A DNA stretch of 64,000 nucleotides, from contig JAEWRL010000082.1 of NCBI GenBank assembly GCA_023398955.1, forward strand, positions 1 to 64,000. The letters are read 5' to 3'. Made by a program: the position numbers and the translations under genes. A model generated the notes under the pieces. The model ran no database searches. It had not been told where the DNA came from and saw nothing but the letters and a program-made list of their open reading frames with translations. Shown here in pieces: positions 36,830-45,206 of the stretch; within the stretch, counting starts at the first letter, position 1, and the number at the start of each line of letters is the position of its first letter. This stretch comes from Pseudomonadota bacterium. Lineage in GTDB: Bacteria; Myxococcota_A; Polyangia; Polyangiales; Polyangiaceae.

Positions 36830-38744
36830 AACTCGACTCCTGGAGAAAGCGGGCGATGTTCTCGATGCGCCGGGTGGAGAGCATCGGCGGTAGGCTTCGG
36901 AGAAACTGCTTGCCGTAGCCCTTCTCGGCGATGCGCTTGTCGAGGATGACCACCACGCCGACGTCGGAGCGAGCGCGGATGAGCCGCCCGACGCCCTGGC
37001 GCAGAGCAATGATCGCGAGCGGGACCAGGTGGTTGCCGAAGGCCTGCGGGTCGCGCTCACAGATGGCGTCGATGACCGGATCGTCGGGATGCGGGAACGG
37101 CAGCTTGTCGATGACGACCCCGGTGAGCGCCTCGCCGGCGACGTCGATGCCGGTCCAGAAGCTCTCCGTGCCGAGCAGGACCGAGTCGACGTCCTCCTTG
37201 AAGATACGGGTGAGCTCCGCTCGCGGCAGGTCTCCTTGGCGCAGCACCCGGTAGCGGGAGCCAGCGAGCTGCGCGTGGACTCCGTTCAAGGCGCGGTACG
37301 AGGTGACGAGCCCGAGCGTGCGTCCGCCGCAAGCCCCAACTACCTGGCGGAACACGTGGGCCGCAGCGTCGATGAACTCCGGTGCTCGCGGATCGGGCAT
37401 CCCTTCGGGCACGACCAAGAGCGCCTGCGACGCGAAGTCGAAGGGCGTGTCAGCGACCACCTCGAGCGCGTCTGTCGGCACCCCGAGCTCCCGGCGAACG
37501 AAGTCGAAGTTCCCCGCGGTGGTCAGCGTCGCGGACACCATCGAAACTGACGGACAGGCGTCGAAGAGCTCGGCGCGAAGCAGCTCGGAGACGTTTACCG
37601 GTTTGGAGCACAGCTTCACGTGACCCTTCTGGTCGAGGTCGATCCAGTAGACCTTGCCCGGGTCGGTCAGGCCGAGGGCTTCAGTCAGCCGGGCGCTCGC
37701 CGTGCTGGCGGCGCGCGCGACGCTGGATGCTCGGGCTCGATCCTTCTTCTCGAGCGAGCTGTCGTCGGCCCGCTCCTGGGCAACTGCCTGCAGTGCGACC
37801 AGGGCCTTCTGGAGGCCGGCGTCAGTCACCACGTTGGGCGAGCGAAGGCGCCGTCGGTAGCTCGGGGAGCGCTCGTAGTCAGCGAGCCGGTCGAAGAGCG
37901 TCTCCGCCTCTCGACGAAGTGCGTCCGCGAGCCGTTGCTTGCCGAAGTCCGCCGCAGCGTTGGCGAGGCGACCGATGGTGAATCGCGAGACGCTGAATCC
38001 GAAGAACTCCCGGGCGATCTCGGCCGCCTCGTGCGCTTCGTCGAGCACGAGCAGGTCGAACGGTGGCAGCACCAAGTCCTGCCCTGTCTCGCGGCGGACG
38101 GCCAGGTGGGCAAAGAGCATGTGGTAGTTGGTGACCACGATGTCCGCCTCCTGAGCCTTGGCCTTCGCGCACTCGGCGAAGCACTCGTCGCGGAAGGAGC
38201 AGGCGTCCGCCTTGCACTCGTCCGAGCTCACGGAGAAACGCGACCAGACCTGCGCGCTCGGGAGGAACCGCAGCTCAGAGACATCGCCCCGCTGCGTTTG
38301 GTCGGCCCAGGCGAGCACCTCGTCGAGCTGGCGCTGCTGGTCGTCAAAGAGCCCGTGCAAGCGCCCCGCGGCTTCGGACTCGGTGAGCCGATCGAGACAG
38401 AGGTAGTTGTTGCGCCCCTTGAGCAGCGCGAAGCTGAAGCTCCAGGGCAGTACCTCTGCCAGCATCGGCAGATCTTTCGCGACCAGCTGCTCTTGCAGCG
38501 CGATGTTCGCCGTGGCGATGACGACGCGCTTCTTCTCGTGGTGCGCGTGCCAGATGGAAGGCACGCAGTACGCGACACTCTTGCCCGTGCCGCAGGGGCC
38601 TTCCCCGAGGGCGTGCCGCCCACGCGACATGGCTTCGTCCACCATGCGCGCGAGCGCCACCTGGCCCTCACGGGATTCGTAGTTCGGGAAACGCGAAGCG
38701 AAGAGCCCGCCGGCCCCGAAGACGTCGGAGATGTAGTCACTCAT
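36813..38744 (-). CDS. DinG-like ATP-dependent DNA helicase (XPD family)
   Basis: 643 residues. Walker A is GEGPCGTGKS (ending at 56), motif II LVLDEAHEA, and motif VI ALRQGVGRLIR. Between them a Cys cluster (DECKADACSFRDECFAECAKA) fits the 4Fe-4S domain of DinG/XPD helicases, followed by IVVTNYHMLFAHL, a DinG hallmark. It unwinds DNA 5' to 3' in the family. It is third in the minus-strand replication block and overlaps the XPB-like helicase downstream. Confidence 0.9.
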   Translation of the reverse strand: MSDYISDVFGAGGLFASRFPNYESREGQVALARMVDEAMSRGRHALGEGPCGTGKSVAYCVPSIWHAHHEKKRVVIATANIALQEQLVAKDLPMLAEVLPWSFSFALLKGRNNYLCLDRLTESEAAGRLHGLFDDQQRQLDEVLAWADQTQRGDVSELRFLPSAQVWSRFSVSSDECKADACSFRDECFAECAKAKAQEADIVVTNYHMLFAHLAVRRETGQDLVLPPFDLLVLDEAHEAAEIAREFFGFSVSRFTIGRLANAAADFGKQRLADALRREAETLFDRLADYERSPSYRRRLRSPNVVTDAGLQKALVALQAVAQERADDSSLEKKDRARASSVARAASTASARLTEALGLTDPGKVYWIDLDQKGHVKLCSKPVNVSELLRAELFDACPSVSMVSATLTTAGNFDFVRRELGVPTDALEVVADTPFDFASQALLVVPEGMPDPRAPEFIDAAAHVFRQVVGACGGRTLGLVTSYRALNGVHAQLAGSRYRVLRQGDLPRAELTRIFKEDVDSVLLGTESFWTGIDVAGEALTGVVIDKLPFPHPDDPVIDAICERDPQAFGNHLVPLAIIALRQGVGRLIRARSDVGVVVILDKRIAEKGYGKQFLRSLPPMLSTRRIENIARFLQESSYARAS

Positions 38745-38769
38745 GGCTGTGGCTCCTCGCTCCTCGCGC

Positions 38770-39507
38770 TCAGGCGAAAGGATCGACCTCGGTGTCCGAC
38801 GCCACGGGTTCAGCGAGCTCCGTCTGCAGCTGCTCGACGAAGGCGCGGGCCTTGGGCACCTGCGCGGCGGGCAGGTCCTTGATGCGCTGCACGCCGAATT
38901 TCTCCAGGAAGCGGTCCACCGCCTCCCGTGGCATCGCCTTCAGATCTGCCGCGATGGCCTGAGCGGTCTTGGGATCGATCGGGCCGTCAGCCTTCTGGTC
39001 GTAGCTGTCGAGGGACGACTTGCCGGAGGCTGCGCCGGACTCGCCGTCGTAAAGCTTCGCCAGGTCGTGCTGCGCGAGCGCCTGGAAGGTGCGCTGCTGC
39101 TCGGGGGTGAGCTGGTGCTCCGGGAGGATCGAGTACGTGGTCTTCGGATCTTTGGCAGCGCCGTGGCGCTGGATCTCAAAGGCCCACTTGTTCAGCCCGT
39201 ACTTCTCGCGGACGCGCACCAGATCCTTGAAGAAGACGACGCCCTGCTCGAGCACCTTCACCTCCTGCGTGTCGAAGAGCGCGACGTTGAGAGCGATGCG
39301 CAGCGACGCTCGGACTCCTTCCGCCTTCATCTTCTCGTCGACCTCGACGTACTTGCCGTCGACGAACGCGACCTCGCGCGGGTGGGGTTCCCCGAGGAAG
39401 ACGACCACCGCCTTGTCCTCGTCGTTCTGCAGCCTGAGCCAGAGGCCGGTGCCCTGGTCATGCTTCTTCGCCATCTCTTCGGTCTGCTGCCACATGCTCG
39501 TTGCCAT
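38770..39507 (-). CDS. Phage gp32-like single-stranded DNA-binding protein
   Basis: 245 residues. The central beta-rich part with WLRLQNDEDKAVVVFLGEPHP, VLEQGVVFFKDLVRVREKYG and WAFEIQRHGAAKDPKTTYSIL is like the OB-fold of phage ssDNA-binding proteins of the T4 gp32 type as found in diverse phages. The C-terminus is acidic and ends EVDPFA, as SSB tails often do for partner docking. The gene directly precedes the helicases in the replication operon. Assignment rests on pattern and context. Confidence 0.6.
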   Translation of the reverse strand: MATSMWQQTEEMAKKHDQGTGLWLRLQNDEDKAVVVFLGEPHPREVAFVDGKYVEVDEKMKAEGVRASLRIALNVALFDTQEVKVLEQGVVFFKDLVRVREKYGLNKWAFEIQRHGAAKDPKTTYSILPEHQLTPEQQRTFQALAQHDLAKLYDGESGAASGKSSLDSYDQKADGPIDPKTAQAIAADLKAMPREAVDRFLEKFGVQRIKDLPAAQVPKARAFVEQLQTELAEPVASDTEVDPFA

Positions 39508-39510
39508 TGT

Positions 39511-39726
39511 TCACTTCTCCTGATTGCTGAGGGTTGAGGGCTGCTGTCGGCGGTAGACCGCGAGCAGCTGGGTTCCGTCGGAGGCGATGCCCGCCTCCTC
39601 GAGGTGAAAGTCGGTGCCGGGGACGAGCACGTGCTCGAGCTCCCAGGCTCGGAAGAGCCCTGGGAGGCGCACGAACTCGTCGCGCAGGGTGTCGGGGACA
39701 GGCTCTTCGTGTTTTCGGTCGTCCAT
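39511..39726 (-). CDS. Small hypothetical protein
   Basis: 71 residues from the ATG at 39726: charged N-terminus, then LPGLFRAWELEHVLVPGTDFHLEEAGIASDG. No family was recognised. It ends 3 bases before the SSB-like gene begins, so it belongs to the same operon. Confidence 0.55.
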   Translation of the reverse strand: MDDRKHEEPVPDTLRDEFVRLPGLFRAWELEHVLVPGTDFHLEEAGIASDGTQLLAVYRRQQPSTLSNQEK

Positions 39727-39746
39727 CGCTCGGCTCCTTCGGGCGC

Positions 39747-40517
39747 TCACGGCCACTGGGGCTGCGGGCCGCCACAACGGCGCCCTGGTGTGGGGCAAAC
39801 GCGGTCGGGGGCGGCGGACTGGGACAAGTGACCACCAAGACCGTTGCGGAGCTGGCTCACCGCGCGTTGCAGACGTTTGCGGGCAGCGTCGTGTGAGAGG
39901 CCCAATCGCTCCCCGGCTTCCTTCTGGGACTCACCAAGCACCAACGCGCAGATGACGAGCTCCGCGTCGTCGCCCACCAGGGGACGCAGCCAGCGGCGAA
40001 GCGCGGTCACGCTGTCGGTGAGGCCATGTCCGGGGCGGCGACCGAGCTGCGATTCCACCTCGTCCGCGCGTCGAAGCTCCTCGAGCAGCAGGTGCTGGAG
40101 ATGGTCGTCGAGCTCAGCTTCGCTGGCGCGACGCCCTTCGAGGTCCCACTCCTGGCGGCAGCGCTCCATCAGATCGCGTTCGGTACTGCGCACGAGGGTT
40201 GCAGCGACGCGATGGACGGAGTGGAGGTCGAGGCGACCGACCAACTCCATGAAGGCCTCGCTGATGCGAGAGACCAACTCCTCGGGGAAGCGCGGGAAGT
40301 GCTTGCGACGCCGGTTGTAGATGGCGTCGAGCCCAGGCCAGAGTCCGAGCCAGAGTAGGCTCGATGGCAGTTCACCGTGCGCGCCGCTCTGCGCGGCCAG
40401 CACCAACTCACCGAGCAGCGCGTCCTTGGCGTCGAGATCGCCCGGAGTGCGATGCAGGTAGGCGACGACGGCGCCAGGATCGGCGAACACGGTCAGGGTG
40501 GGGAATTGAGACTTCAT
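39747..40517 (-). CDS. Sigma-70-like factor or transcription activator, first gene of the replication block
   Basis: 256 residues from the ATG at 40517. The C-terminal part, VICALVLGESQKEAGERLGLSHDAARKRLQRA, is a sigma region 4-like HTH. The middle (RISEAFMELVGRLDLHSVHRVAATLV) resembles sigma region 2 helices, but core-binding residues are poorly conserved. ECF-like sigma factors of this style occur in phages. It heads the minus-strand replication genes and may drive or regulate them. No Shine-Dalgarno was evident. Confidence 0.55.
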   Translation of the reverse strand: MKSQFPTLTVFADPGAVVAYLHRTPGDLDAKDALLGELVLAAQSGAHGELPSSLLWLGLWPGLDAIYNRRRKHFPRFPEELVSRISEAFMELVGRLDLHSVHRVAATLVRSTERDLMERCRQEWDLEGRRASEAELDDHLQHLLLEELRRADEVESQLGRRPGHGLTDSVTALRRWLRPLVGDDAELVICALVLGESQKEAGERLGLSHDAARKRLQRAVSQLRNGLGGHLSQSAAPDRVCPTPGRRCGGPQPQWP

Positions 40518-40690
40518 GGAGGTGAACTCACGAGCTGCATTGAGGGTTCGAGACGAGTGAACGAGGCCTGCACGCAGGGCCTCCCAGCACGAGCGCATGG
40601 GCGCGCCGCTTTCCCGGCGGCGTCAGGCGCTCAGTGGGAGCCGATCAGGGCGTCAGTGCGCTCGGTGGACTTGGGGACGAGAGGGACCGC

Positions 40691-40915
40691 TCAAGCGGCC
40701 GTCGGGTGAGCGGCGGCCGGCGCGGTCGGTGGGGTGGAGCGCGAGATCACGACGTTGAGCGTCCGACAGCGGTAACAGCTGACGCTCGCGGTGAAGTCGC
40801 CGACGATGGTGGCCTGCAGTTCGCCACGACGGATCGAGATGCCGTCGGGATCGCGCTTGGCGAGCAGGGCGCCGCAGCTCTTGCAGCGGCATTCATTCGG
40901 GGTGCTGATTCGCAT
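40691..40915 (-). CDS. Com-like zinc-finger protein
   Basis: 74 residues from the ATG at 40915 (GGAGACACC upstream). The core is CRCKSCGALLAKRD ... SCYRCRTLNVV, two CxxC pairs as in the phage Mu Com family, small zinc proteins that bind an mRNA leader to activate translation of the mom DNA-modification gene. No mom homologue was recognised in the window. A GC-rich hairpin at 40932-40952 sits in its own leader just upstream. Confidence 0.65.
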   Translation of the reverse strand: MRISTPNECRCKSCGALLAKRDPDGISIRRGELQATIVGDFTASVSCYRCRTLNVVISRSTPPTAPAAAHPTAA

Positions 40916-40931
40916 CTGGGTGTCTCCTTCG

Positions 40932-40952
40932 CCCCGCTGTTCAGCTGCGGGG
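40932..40952 (-). promoter_or_regulatory. GC hairpin in the leader of the Com-like gene
   Basis: CCCCGC at 40932-40937 pairs with GCGGGG at 40947-40952 around a 9-base loop, placing a 6-bp GC stem 16 bases upstream of the Com-like start and directly before its ribosome site. Com proteins bind RNA stem-loops, so self-regulation is conceivable (inference). It could also be a promoter-region palindrome. Confidence 0.35.
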
Positions 40953-41048
40953 TGAGAGGACTTTGCGAGGGGCACCCAGGGGGGACGGCAGGGGCGGAAG
41001 AGCGGCCCGATTCCGGGGTGGGTCTCCGGGGTGGGTGGCTGGCAGCGC

Positions 41049-41163
41049 GACGATTCTCAGGAAAAGCAACGCGCCGCGTTCTTTTCGGAGAGAATCGTCC
41101 TACTTGGTCCGTTACAGTTCTTGCCGAAAGCTACTCAAGTGGTAACTTTCAGAGAGAATTGTC
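41049..41163 (+). promoter_or_regulatory. Promoter/operator region of the AbiE operon with three related decamers
   Basis: GACGATTCTC at 41049-41058 is the inverse of GAGAATCGTC at 41090-41099, and a third, one-base variant GAGAATTGTC lies at 41154-41163, ending 4 bases before the AbiEi start. In known AbiE systems the antitoxin binds inverted repeats in its own promoter to autoregulate; these three copies are the natural candidates here. An additional GTTAC...GTAAC pair (41111, 41142) lies between them. Confidence 0.55.
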
Positions 41164-41167
41164 TCCA

Positions 41168-41950
41168 ATGCACGCGCAAGACTACGTCCAGGCCTTGGCG
41201 AGCCAGGGCCGCTACCACTTCACCACCGCGGGCGCCGTGCAGGCGCTTGGCGCGAGTGAACCCGCCGTGCGCGCGCAGCTCCGGCGCCTCAAGCGCAAGG
41301 GGCTCGTGGCGAGTCCGCTGCGTTCGTTCCACGTCGTCGTGCCACCCGAGTACCAGCGCCTCGGGTGCCTCCCCAGCGAGGAGTTCATCGACCAGCTGAT
41401 GGCGGAGCTCGGCGAGCCCTACTACGTGGGACTGCTCTCCGCTGCCGCGCGCCACGGAGCCGCGCACCAGCGACCGCAGTCGCTGCAGGTGATGGTCACC
41501 AAGAATCGCGCTCCCATCGAGTGCGGCCAGGCGCGCATCGTCTTCATCGCTCGCGGTGATCTCGAGCGCATGCCCGTGAGCACCTTCAACACCGCGCGCG
41601 GCACTGTCCGGTACTCCTCCCCCGAGGCGACCGCACTCGAACTCGTTGGGTACCCCAGGCAAGCAGGTGGGCTCTCGAACGTGGCCACCGTGCTGTCCGA
41701 GCTGGGCGAGTCGATGAAGCCCACGCTGCTGGCTGAGGTCGCGGCGCTCTGCCCAGTTGGCTGGTCGCAGCGCCTCGGCTACCTGCTGGAACTCGTGGAG
41801 CAACAAGACCTAGCTGATGCCCTCGCGCCCCACGTCGAGGCGCACGCCGCGAGCTTCACCCCTCTGCGTCGCTCGGCTTCGCTCGCTGGGGCCGAGCGCG
41901 TCGCGAAGTGGATGCTCCTCGTGAACACCGAGGTGGAGCCGGACGAATGA
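41168..41950 (+). CDS. abiEi: Type IV toxin-antitoxin system antitoxin AbiEi
   Basis: 260 residues. The N-terminal wHTH (TTAGAVQALGASEPAVRAQLRRLKRKG) matches the AbiEi_4 fold, followed by the C-terminal region (FNTARGTVRYSSPEATALELVGY) typical of AbiEi/DUF6088-like antitoxins. AbiEi represses its operon and neutralises AbiEii in a type IV manner, without direct binding. The ATG at 41168 was chosen because the domain begins immediately and operator repeats lie just upstream. Its stop overlaps abiEii (ATGA). Confidence 0.85.
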   Translation: MHAQDYVQALASQGRYHFTTAGAVQALGASEPAVRAQLRRLKRKGLVASPLRSFHVVVPPEYQRLGCLPSEEFIDQLMAELGEPYYVGLLSAAARHGAAHQRPQSLQVMVTKNRAPIECGQARIVFIARGDLERMPVSTFNTARGTVRYSSPEATALELVGYPRQAGGLSNVATVLSELGESMKPTLLAEVAALCPVGWSQRLGYLLELVEQQDLADALAPHVEAHAASFTPLRRSASLAGAERVAKWMLLVNTEVEPDE

Positions 41951-42768
41951 TTCCCAGAGCGTTCATCACCGCGTGGCGTACCAAGGCGCCGTGGCTCGAC
42001 GACGCCATGGTCGAGCAGGACTTGGTCATCAGCCGAGCGCTGGTCGAGCTGTTCCGCGTCAAGGACATCGCCGACCGACTCGCGTTCCGTGGAGGAACCG
42101 CGCTGCACAAGCTCCATCTGCAGCCAGGCGCCCGCTACTCGGAGGACATCGATCTGGTGCAGGTGAAGGCCGAACCCATCGGCGACACCCTCGACCAGAT
42201 GCGTGCGGTGCTGACCCCCTGGCTTGGAGAGCCGCAGCGCAAGATCAAGGAGGGGCGCGTCAACCTGGTCTACCGCTTCGATTCGGAGGAGAGGCCACCG
42301 CGTCGGATGCGGCTGAAGATCGAGACCAACACGCGCGAGCACTTCGCGGAGTTGGGGCTCGTCCAGTTGCCGGTCCGGGTTGAGAGTCCGTGGTTCTCGG
42401 GCGAGGCGAACGTCACCACCTTCCAGTTCGACGAGCTGCTCGGGACGAAGTTGCGCGCCCTCTTCCAGCGAAAGAAGGGTCGAGACCTGTTCGACTTGGC
42501 GCACGCCCTCGAGCTCGACCGCGTCGACACGCCCGCCCTGCTGCGTTGCTTCCAGCGCTGCATGACGGAAGGCGGCCACGCGGTGACGCGAGCCCAGTTC
42601 GAGGCGAACCTTCACGACAAAGCGAAGGACGGCGACTTCCGAGCCGACATCGAGCCCCTGCTTCGCCCGGGGATCACATGGGACTTCGACGCCGCGAATG
42701 CGCTGGTTCACGAGCGCATCATTTCTGCGCTGCCTGGCGAGCCCTGGAAGGGCCGGGAGAATCCATGA
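41947..42768 (+). CDS. abiEii: Nucleotidyltransferase toxin AbiEii
   Basis: 273 residues. Nucleotidyltransferase motifs: FRGGTALHK (G49-K55) and RYSEDIDL (R63-L70; D67 and D69 catalytic), then a third acidic/lysine region FDELLGTKLRALFQRKKGRDLFDL. This is the AbiEii/AbiGii/MenT toxin fold, which blocks growth, in MenT relatives by adding nucleotides to tRNA 3' ends. It causes abortive infection. Both ends overlap neighbours by 4 bases (ATGA). Confidence 0.9.
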   Translation: MIPRAFITAWRTKAPWLDDAMVEQDLVISRALVELFRVKDIADRLAFRGGTALHKLHLQPGARYSEDIDLVQVKAEPIGDTLDQMRAVLTPWLGEPQRKIKEGRVNLVYRFDSEERPPRRMRLKIETNTREHFAELGLVQLPVRVESPWFSGEANVTTFQFDELLGTKLRALFQRKKGRDLFDLAHALELDRVDTPALLRCFQRCMTEGGHAVTRAQFEANLHDKAKDGDFRADIEPLLRPGITWDFDAANALVHERIISALPGEPWKGRENP

Positions 42769-43070
42769 CCGACGAAGACAACTACAGGCTCGGCCTGCTC
42801 TCGGAGAAGACCACGGTGGAGCGGATGATCGCCGAGACGCCAGAAGCCGATGTGCTCGACCTGGCGAGTCTTCGCCACCGGCTCGATGTCATCGAAGGGC
42901 GACTTGCGCGATTGGCTGCGGGCACGGGTCACGAGTGGGCGTCACCGGTCGAGCGTCTCGAGCTGCCTGCGGACGCCATCGAAAGGATGGCCGAGTTGTC
43001 GGAGGCTGAGCCGACGGCGAACGCGCGGCTCGCGGCGGCGGCAGCGCGGTGGTCCAGGATCAAGGAATAG
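42765..43070 (+). CDS. Small helical protein, third gene of the AbiE operon
   Basis: 101 residues, mostly helical and acidic (VERMIAETPEADVLDLASLRHRL, ERMAELSEAEPTANARLAAA). No family was recognised. It overlaps abiEii by 4 bases, so it is co-translated with the toxin. It might modulate toxin or antitoxin or be a passenger. Confidence 0.6.
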   Translation: MTDEDNYRLGLLSEKTTVERMIAETPEADVLDLASLRHRLDVIEGRLARLAAGTGHEWASPVERLELPADAIERMAELSEAEPTANARLAAAAARWSRIKE

Positions 43071-44194
43071 CGACGTTGAATGCGTCCGAATTCGAGATCC
43101 AGATGCTGTTGCGTGACGCAAAGGACGTCGCGCGAATTGCTTCCGTTCTAGCGAACTCACCAGGGTCAGGCGGCGTATTGAGTTTCGGCTTCCTGCCTGC
43201 CGCGAGTTTCTTCGTGGCTGAGAGCTACGACGCGCTACGACGCTCAGGACTTGGAGCTCATCATTTTCTGGAGAGCAACGCGCAGCGCATTCGCCAGGCA
43301 CGAGCTCGCCTGAAACTTCTCGATTCCAGCGGTTTTGATGAGGCCCAGAGGCAGCTGGCCAATGTAGAAGAGGCATCACACCGGATGTTCAATAGTGGAC
43401 ACCGTGGCGTCCTCGCGAGCCTCAAGAAGTGGCTCCAAGACGACTTGGGCCTCTACTTCATTGGGCCAGACCTCGTTTCCACCACCCATGTCGCGCTGCT
43501 GAACTTCACGTACCACGAGCAAGATCTGAGAGTCTTCGACCACCGGAGCCTGGGCAAACTGGGGCGTGAGATCCATTTGTTCTCCCGGGATCTCGGGTCG
43601 TTCATCGGTGAGATCGCGGCAGCGTTCAACGAACCACTGAAGCTGCCAGACGTGCCACCTCTGGGGTTGGTCATATCTGCCGAGGACCACAAGGCACGCA
43701 TCGCCTACGACAGACTTGCAGCACGACTGCAGACTGGGGGCTCACCGATGGCGGCGCTGTTCACCTGGTTGGCAAGCCAGACGAACTTCGTGCACGGCGG
43801 TCTGCGCGCCGTCCTGGGTCCGGAAAGCGACTTCTTCTTTCGGATTCGATTTCTCACCGTTTTTCATCTCCTGCACGCGCTCCAGAAAATCGGTGCCGTC
43901 TTGCGCGGGAATCGTGGGAGCGCACTCGGTGCGATTGCGGCTGAGTTGCAAGCCCGCGAAGGCGCACGGTGGATTCGACGACAAGACCGACTGCGAAATG
44001 CGATGGCGCACTATGACGGAGCGTCGATCGCCGGGATGAACGGCTCTCCATTGAACCTGCTCATCGCGACGCTGTCAGGCTCGGAGCGTACTGCGCTCAG
44101 CGTGCAGCTTGATGATGAGCTCGAAGCAGCGTGCGTCTGCTTTCGTCGAGTGTTGGAGAAGGGATCTCTCGGGCGACGAGAGGTCTCTCGCTAG
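43049..44194 (+). CDS. Unknown protein, fourth gene of the AbiE operon
   Basis: 381 residues if GTG 43049 is the start; a TTG at 43076 is an alternative. The protein is helical with hydrophobic segments (ALFTWLASQTNFVHGG, LTVFHLLHALQKIGAVL) and RQDRLRNAMAHYDG, a RN...H-like element reminiscent of HEPN-type helical domains (R-x4-6-H). No family was recognised. The overlap with the previous gene ties it to the toxin-antitoxin operon. A HEPN RNase role is possible but weakly supported. Confidence 0.6.
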   Translation: MVQDQGIATLNASEFEIQMLLRDAKDVARIASVLANSPGSGGVLSFGFLPAASFFVAESYDALRRSGLGAHHFLESNAQRIRQARARLKLLDSSGFDEAQRQLANVEEASHRMFNSGHRGVLASLKKWLQDDLGLYFIGPDLVSTTHVALLNFTYHEQDLRVFDHRSLGKLGREIHLFSRDLGSFIGEIAAAFNEPLKLPDVPPLGLVISAEDHKARIAYDRLAARLQTGGSPMAALFTWLASQTNFVHGGLRAVLGPESDFFFRIRFLTVFHLLHALQKIGAVLRGNRGSALGAIAAELQAREGARWIRRQDRLRNAMAHYDGASIAGMNGSPLNLLIATLSGSERTALSVQLDDELEAACVCFRRVLEKGSLGRREVSR

Positions 44195-44645
44195 CTCTGC
44201 CAGTTGGCGCGCCATCTGGGTGGGCGGCCTTCGGCGACGGTGAGCAACAGTGAACTCACATCGCGGTGAGCGCGCTGGGGCGTGCTCCCCTGGTCGCATG
44301 GGACAGCATTGGGACAGCCAGGGACAGGAGGCCGTCCCGAAGGTTCGTTCGTGATTTCGCCTCGTTAGACCTCACAGGACAGACGGGACACTATTGAAGA
44401 AGTAGGTCTATTTAGGAGCAGTTCGCATTTTCTTATCGAGCCGTCGCCTCGGAGAAAAATTCTCATCAGCAAATGTGGCACTGCTTCTGAAAAGCCGTCC
44501 CGTGTCCCATCGGAACGCAACCCGATGAGTTCACATGGGAATCCTCCGGAAGCGAGCTGTCCCCTGGTCGTCCCGGAGCTGTCCCACGCATCCAGGGTGA
44601 TCCTGCTCTGTCCCAGTTCGTCGATGGGATCCGCGTTTGGCCCAC
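44195..44645. other. Non-coding region with GGGACAG/CTGTCCC motifs flanking an AT-rich core
   Basis: About 450 bases without a convincing gene. Three direct GGGACAG copies lie at 44300-44306, 44311-44317 and 44321-44327. The inverse, CTGTCCC, occurs at 44558-44564, 44579-44585 and 44608-44614, with partial copies at 44385 and 44503. Between them 44391-44470 is the most AT-rich stretch in the neighbourhood. This could be a phage replication origin or a regulator-bound promoter region for the late operon that starts at 44646. Confidence 0.5.
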
Positions 44646-45152
44646 ATGGCCGACGTTCAGAAGTTCTCCTCCGCTGGCGAAGCTCGTCGGCAGGGGCTCC
44701 TCGACTTTCAGAAGCTGGTGGCGCGCCTCGTGCGCGACGGCGTGCTCCTCTCCGACCAGGCGAATCGCCTCGTGCGCGACGCGACAGCCAGCTCACGCCT
44801 GACGACCGAACGTCGCGCTGAGCTGGCTGAGGTCATCTATGCGCTCTTGGTGGGCGTCGACGACGGGACCCTGCGAGACGCCGTCGAGTTCCGGCGCTGC
44901 AAGCATGGGCTCGCCCTGCATCTGGATGCCGTGGTGCCTCGCCTCCAGGAGTGCGGCACCTTCGGCTTCTCCGCTGATCAGGTTCGCGACCTCGTGCGCT
45001 TCGGCCATCACCTTCTGCCGCAGGCGATCACGCACACCTCGGTACGGGTGATCTTCCGTGGCGAAGCCGATCGCCGTCGCGCCGTCGTGCTCCACGAGGA
45101 GCGGGCGTGGGAATTCGTCGGGGGTCGTCCGAAAGCTGTCCCAGTCCGCTGA
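44646..45152 (+). CDS. Hypothetical phage protein at the head of the late operon
   Basis: 168 residues from the ATG at 44646. N-terminal helices (ARRQGLLDFQKLVARLVRDG, RRAELAEVIYALLVGVDDG) and a C-terminal beta segment. No family was recognised. It lies directly after the motif-rich non-coding region and is the first of at least eight co-directional genes. Confidence 0.55.
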   Translation: MADVQKFSSAGEARRQGLLDFQKLVARLVRDGVLLSDQANRLVRDATASSRLTTERRAELAEVIYALLVGVDDGTLRDAVEFRRCKHGLALHLDAVVPRLQECGTFGFSADQVRDLVRFGHHLLPQAITHTSVRVIFRGEADRRRAVVLHEERAWEFVGGRPKAVPVR

Positions 45153-45206
45153 GCCAGACCGCGTTTCCACCACACCGGGGCCAAGAGGCCCCCGGCGGAA
45201 CGCACC

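Noticed and set aside
43900..44030. HEPN RNase call for the 43049-44194 protein
   Set aside because: Only one short RN...H-like element is visible; the surrounding helices could not be matched, so the gene is left as unknown.
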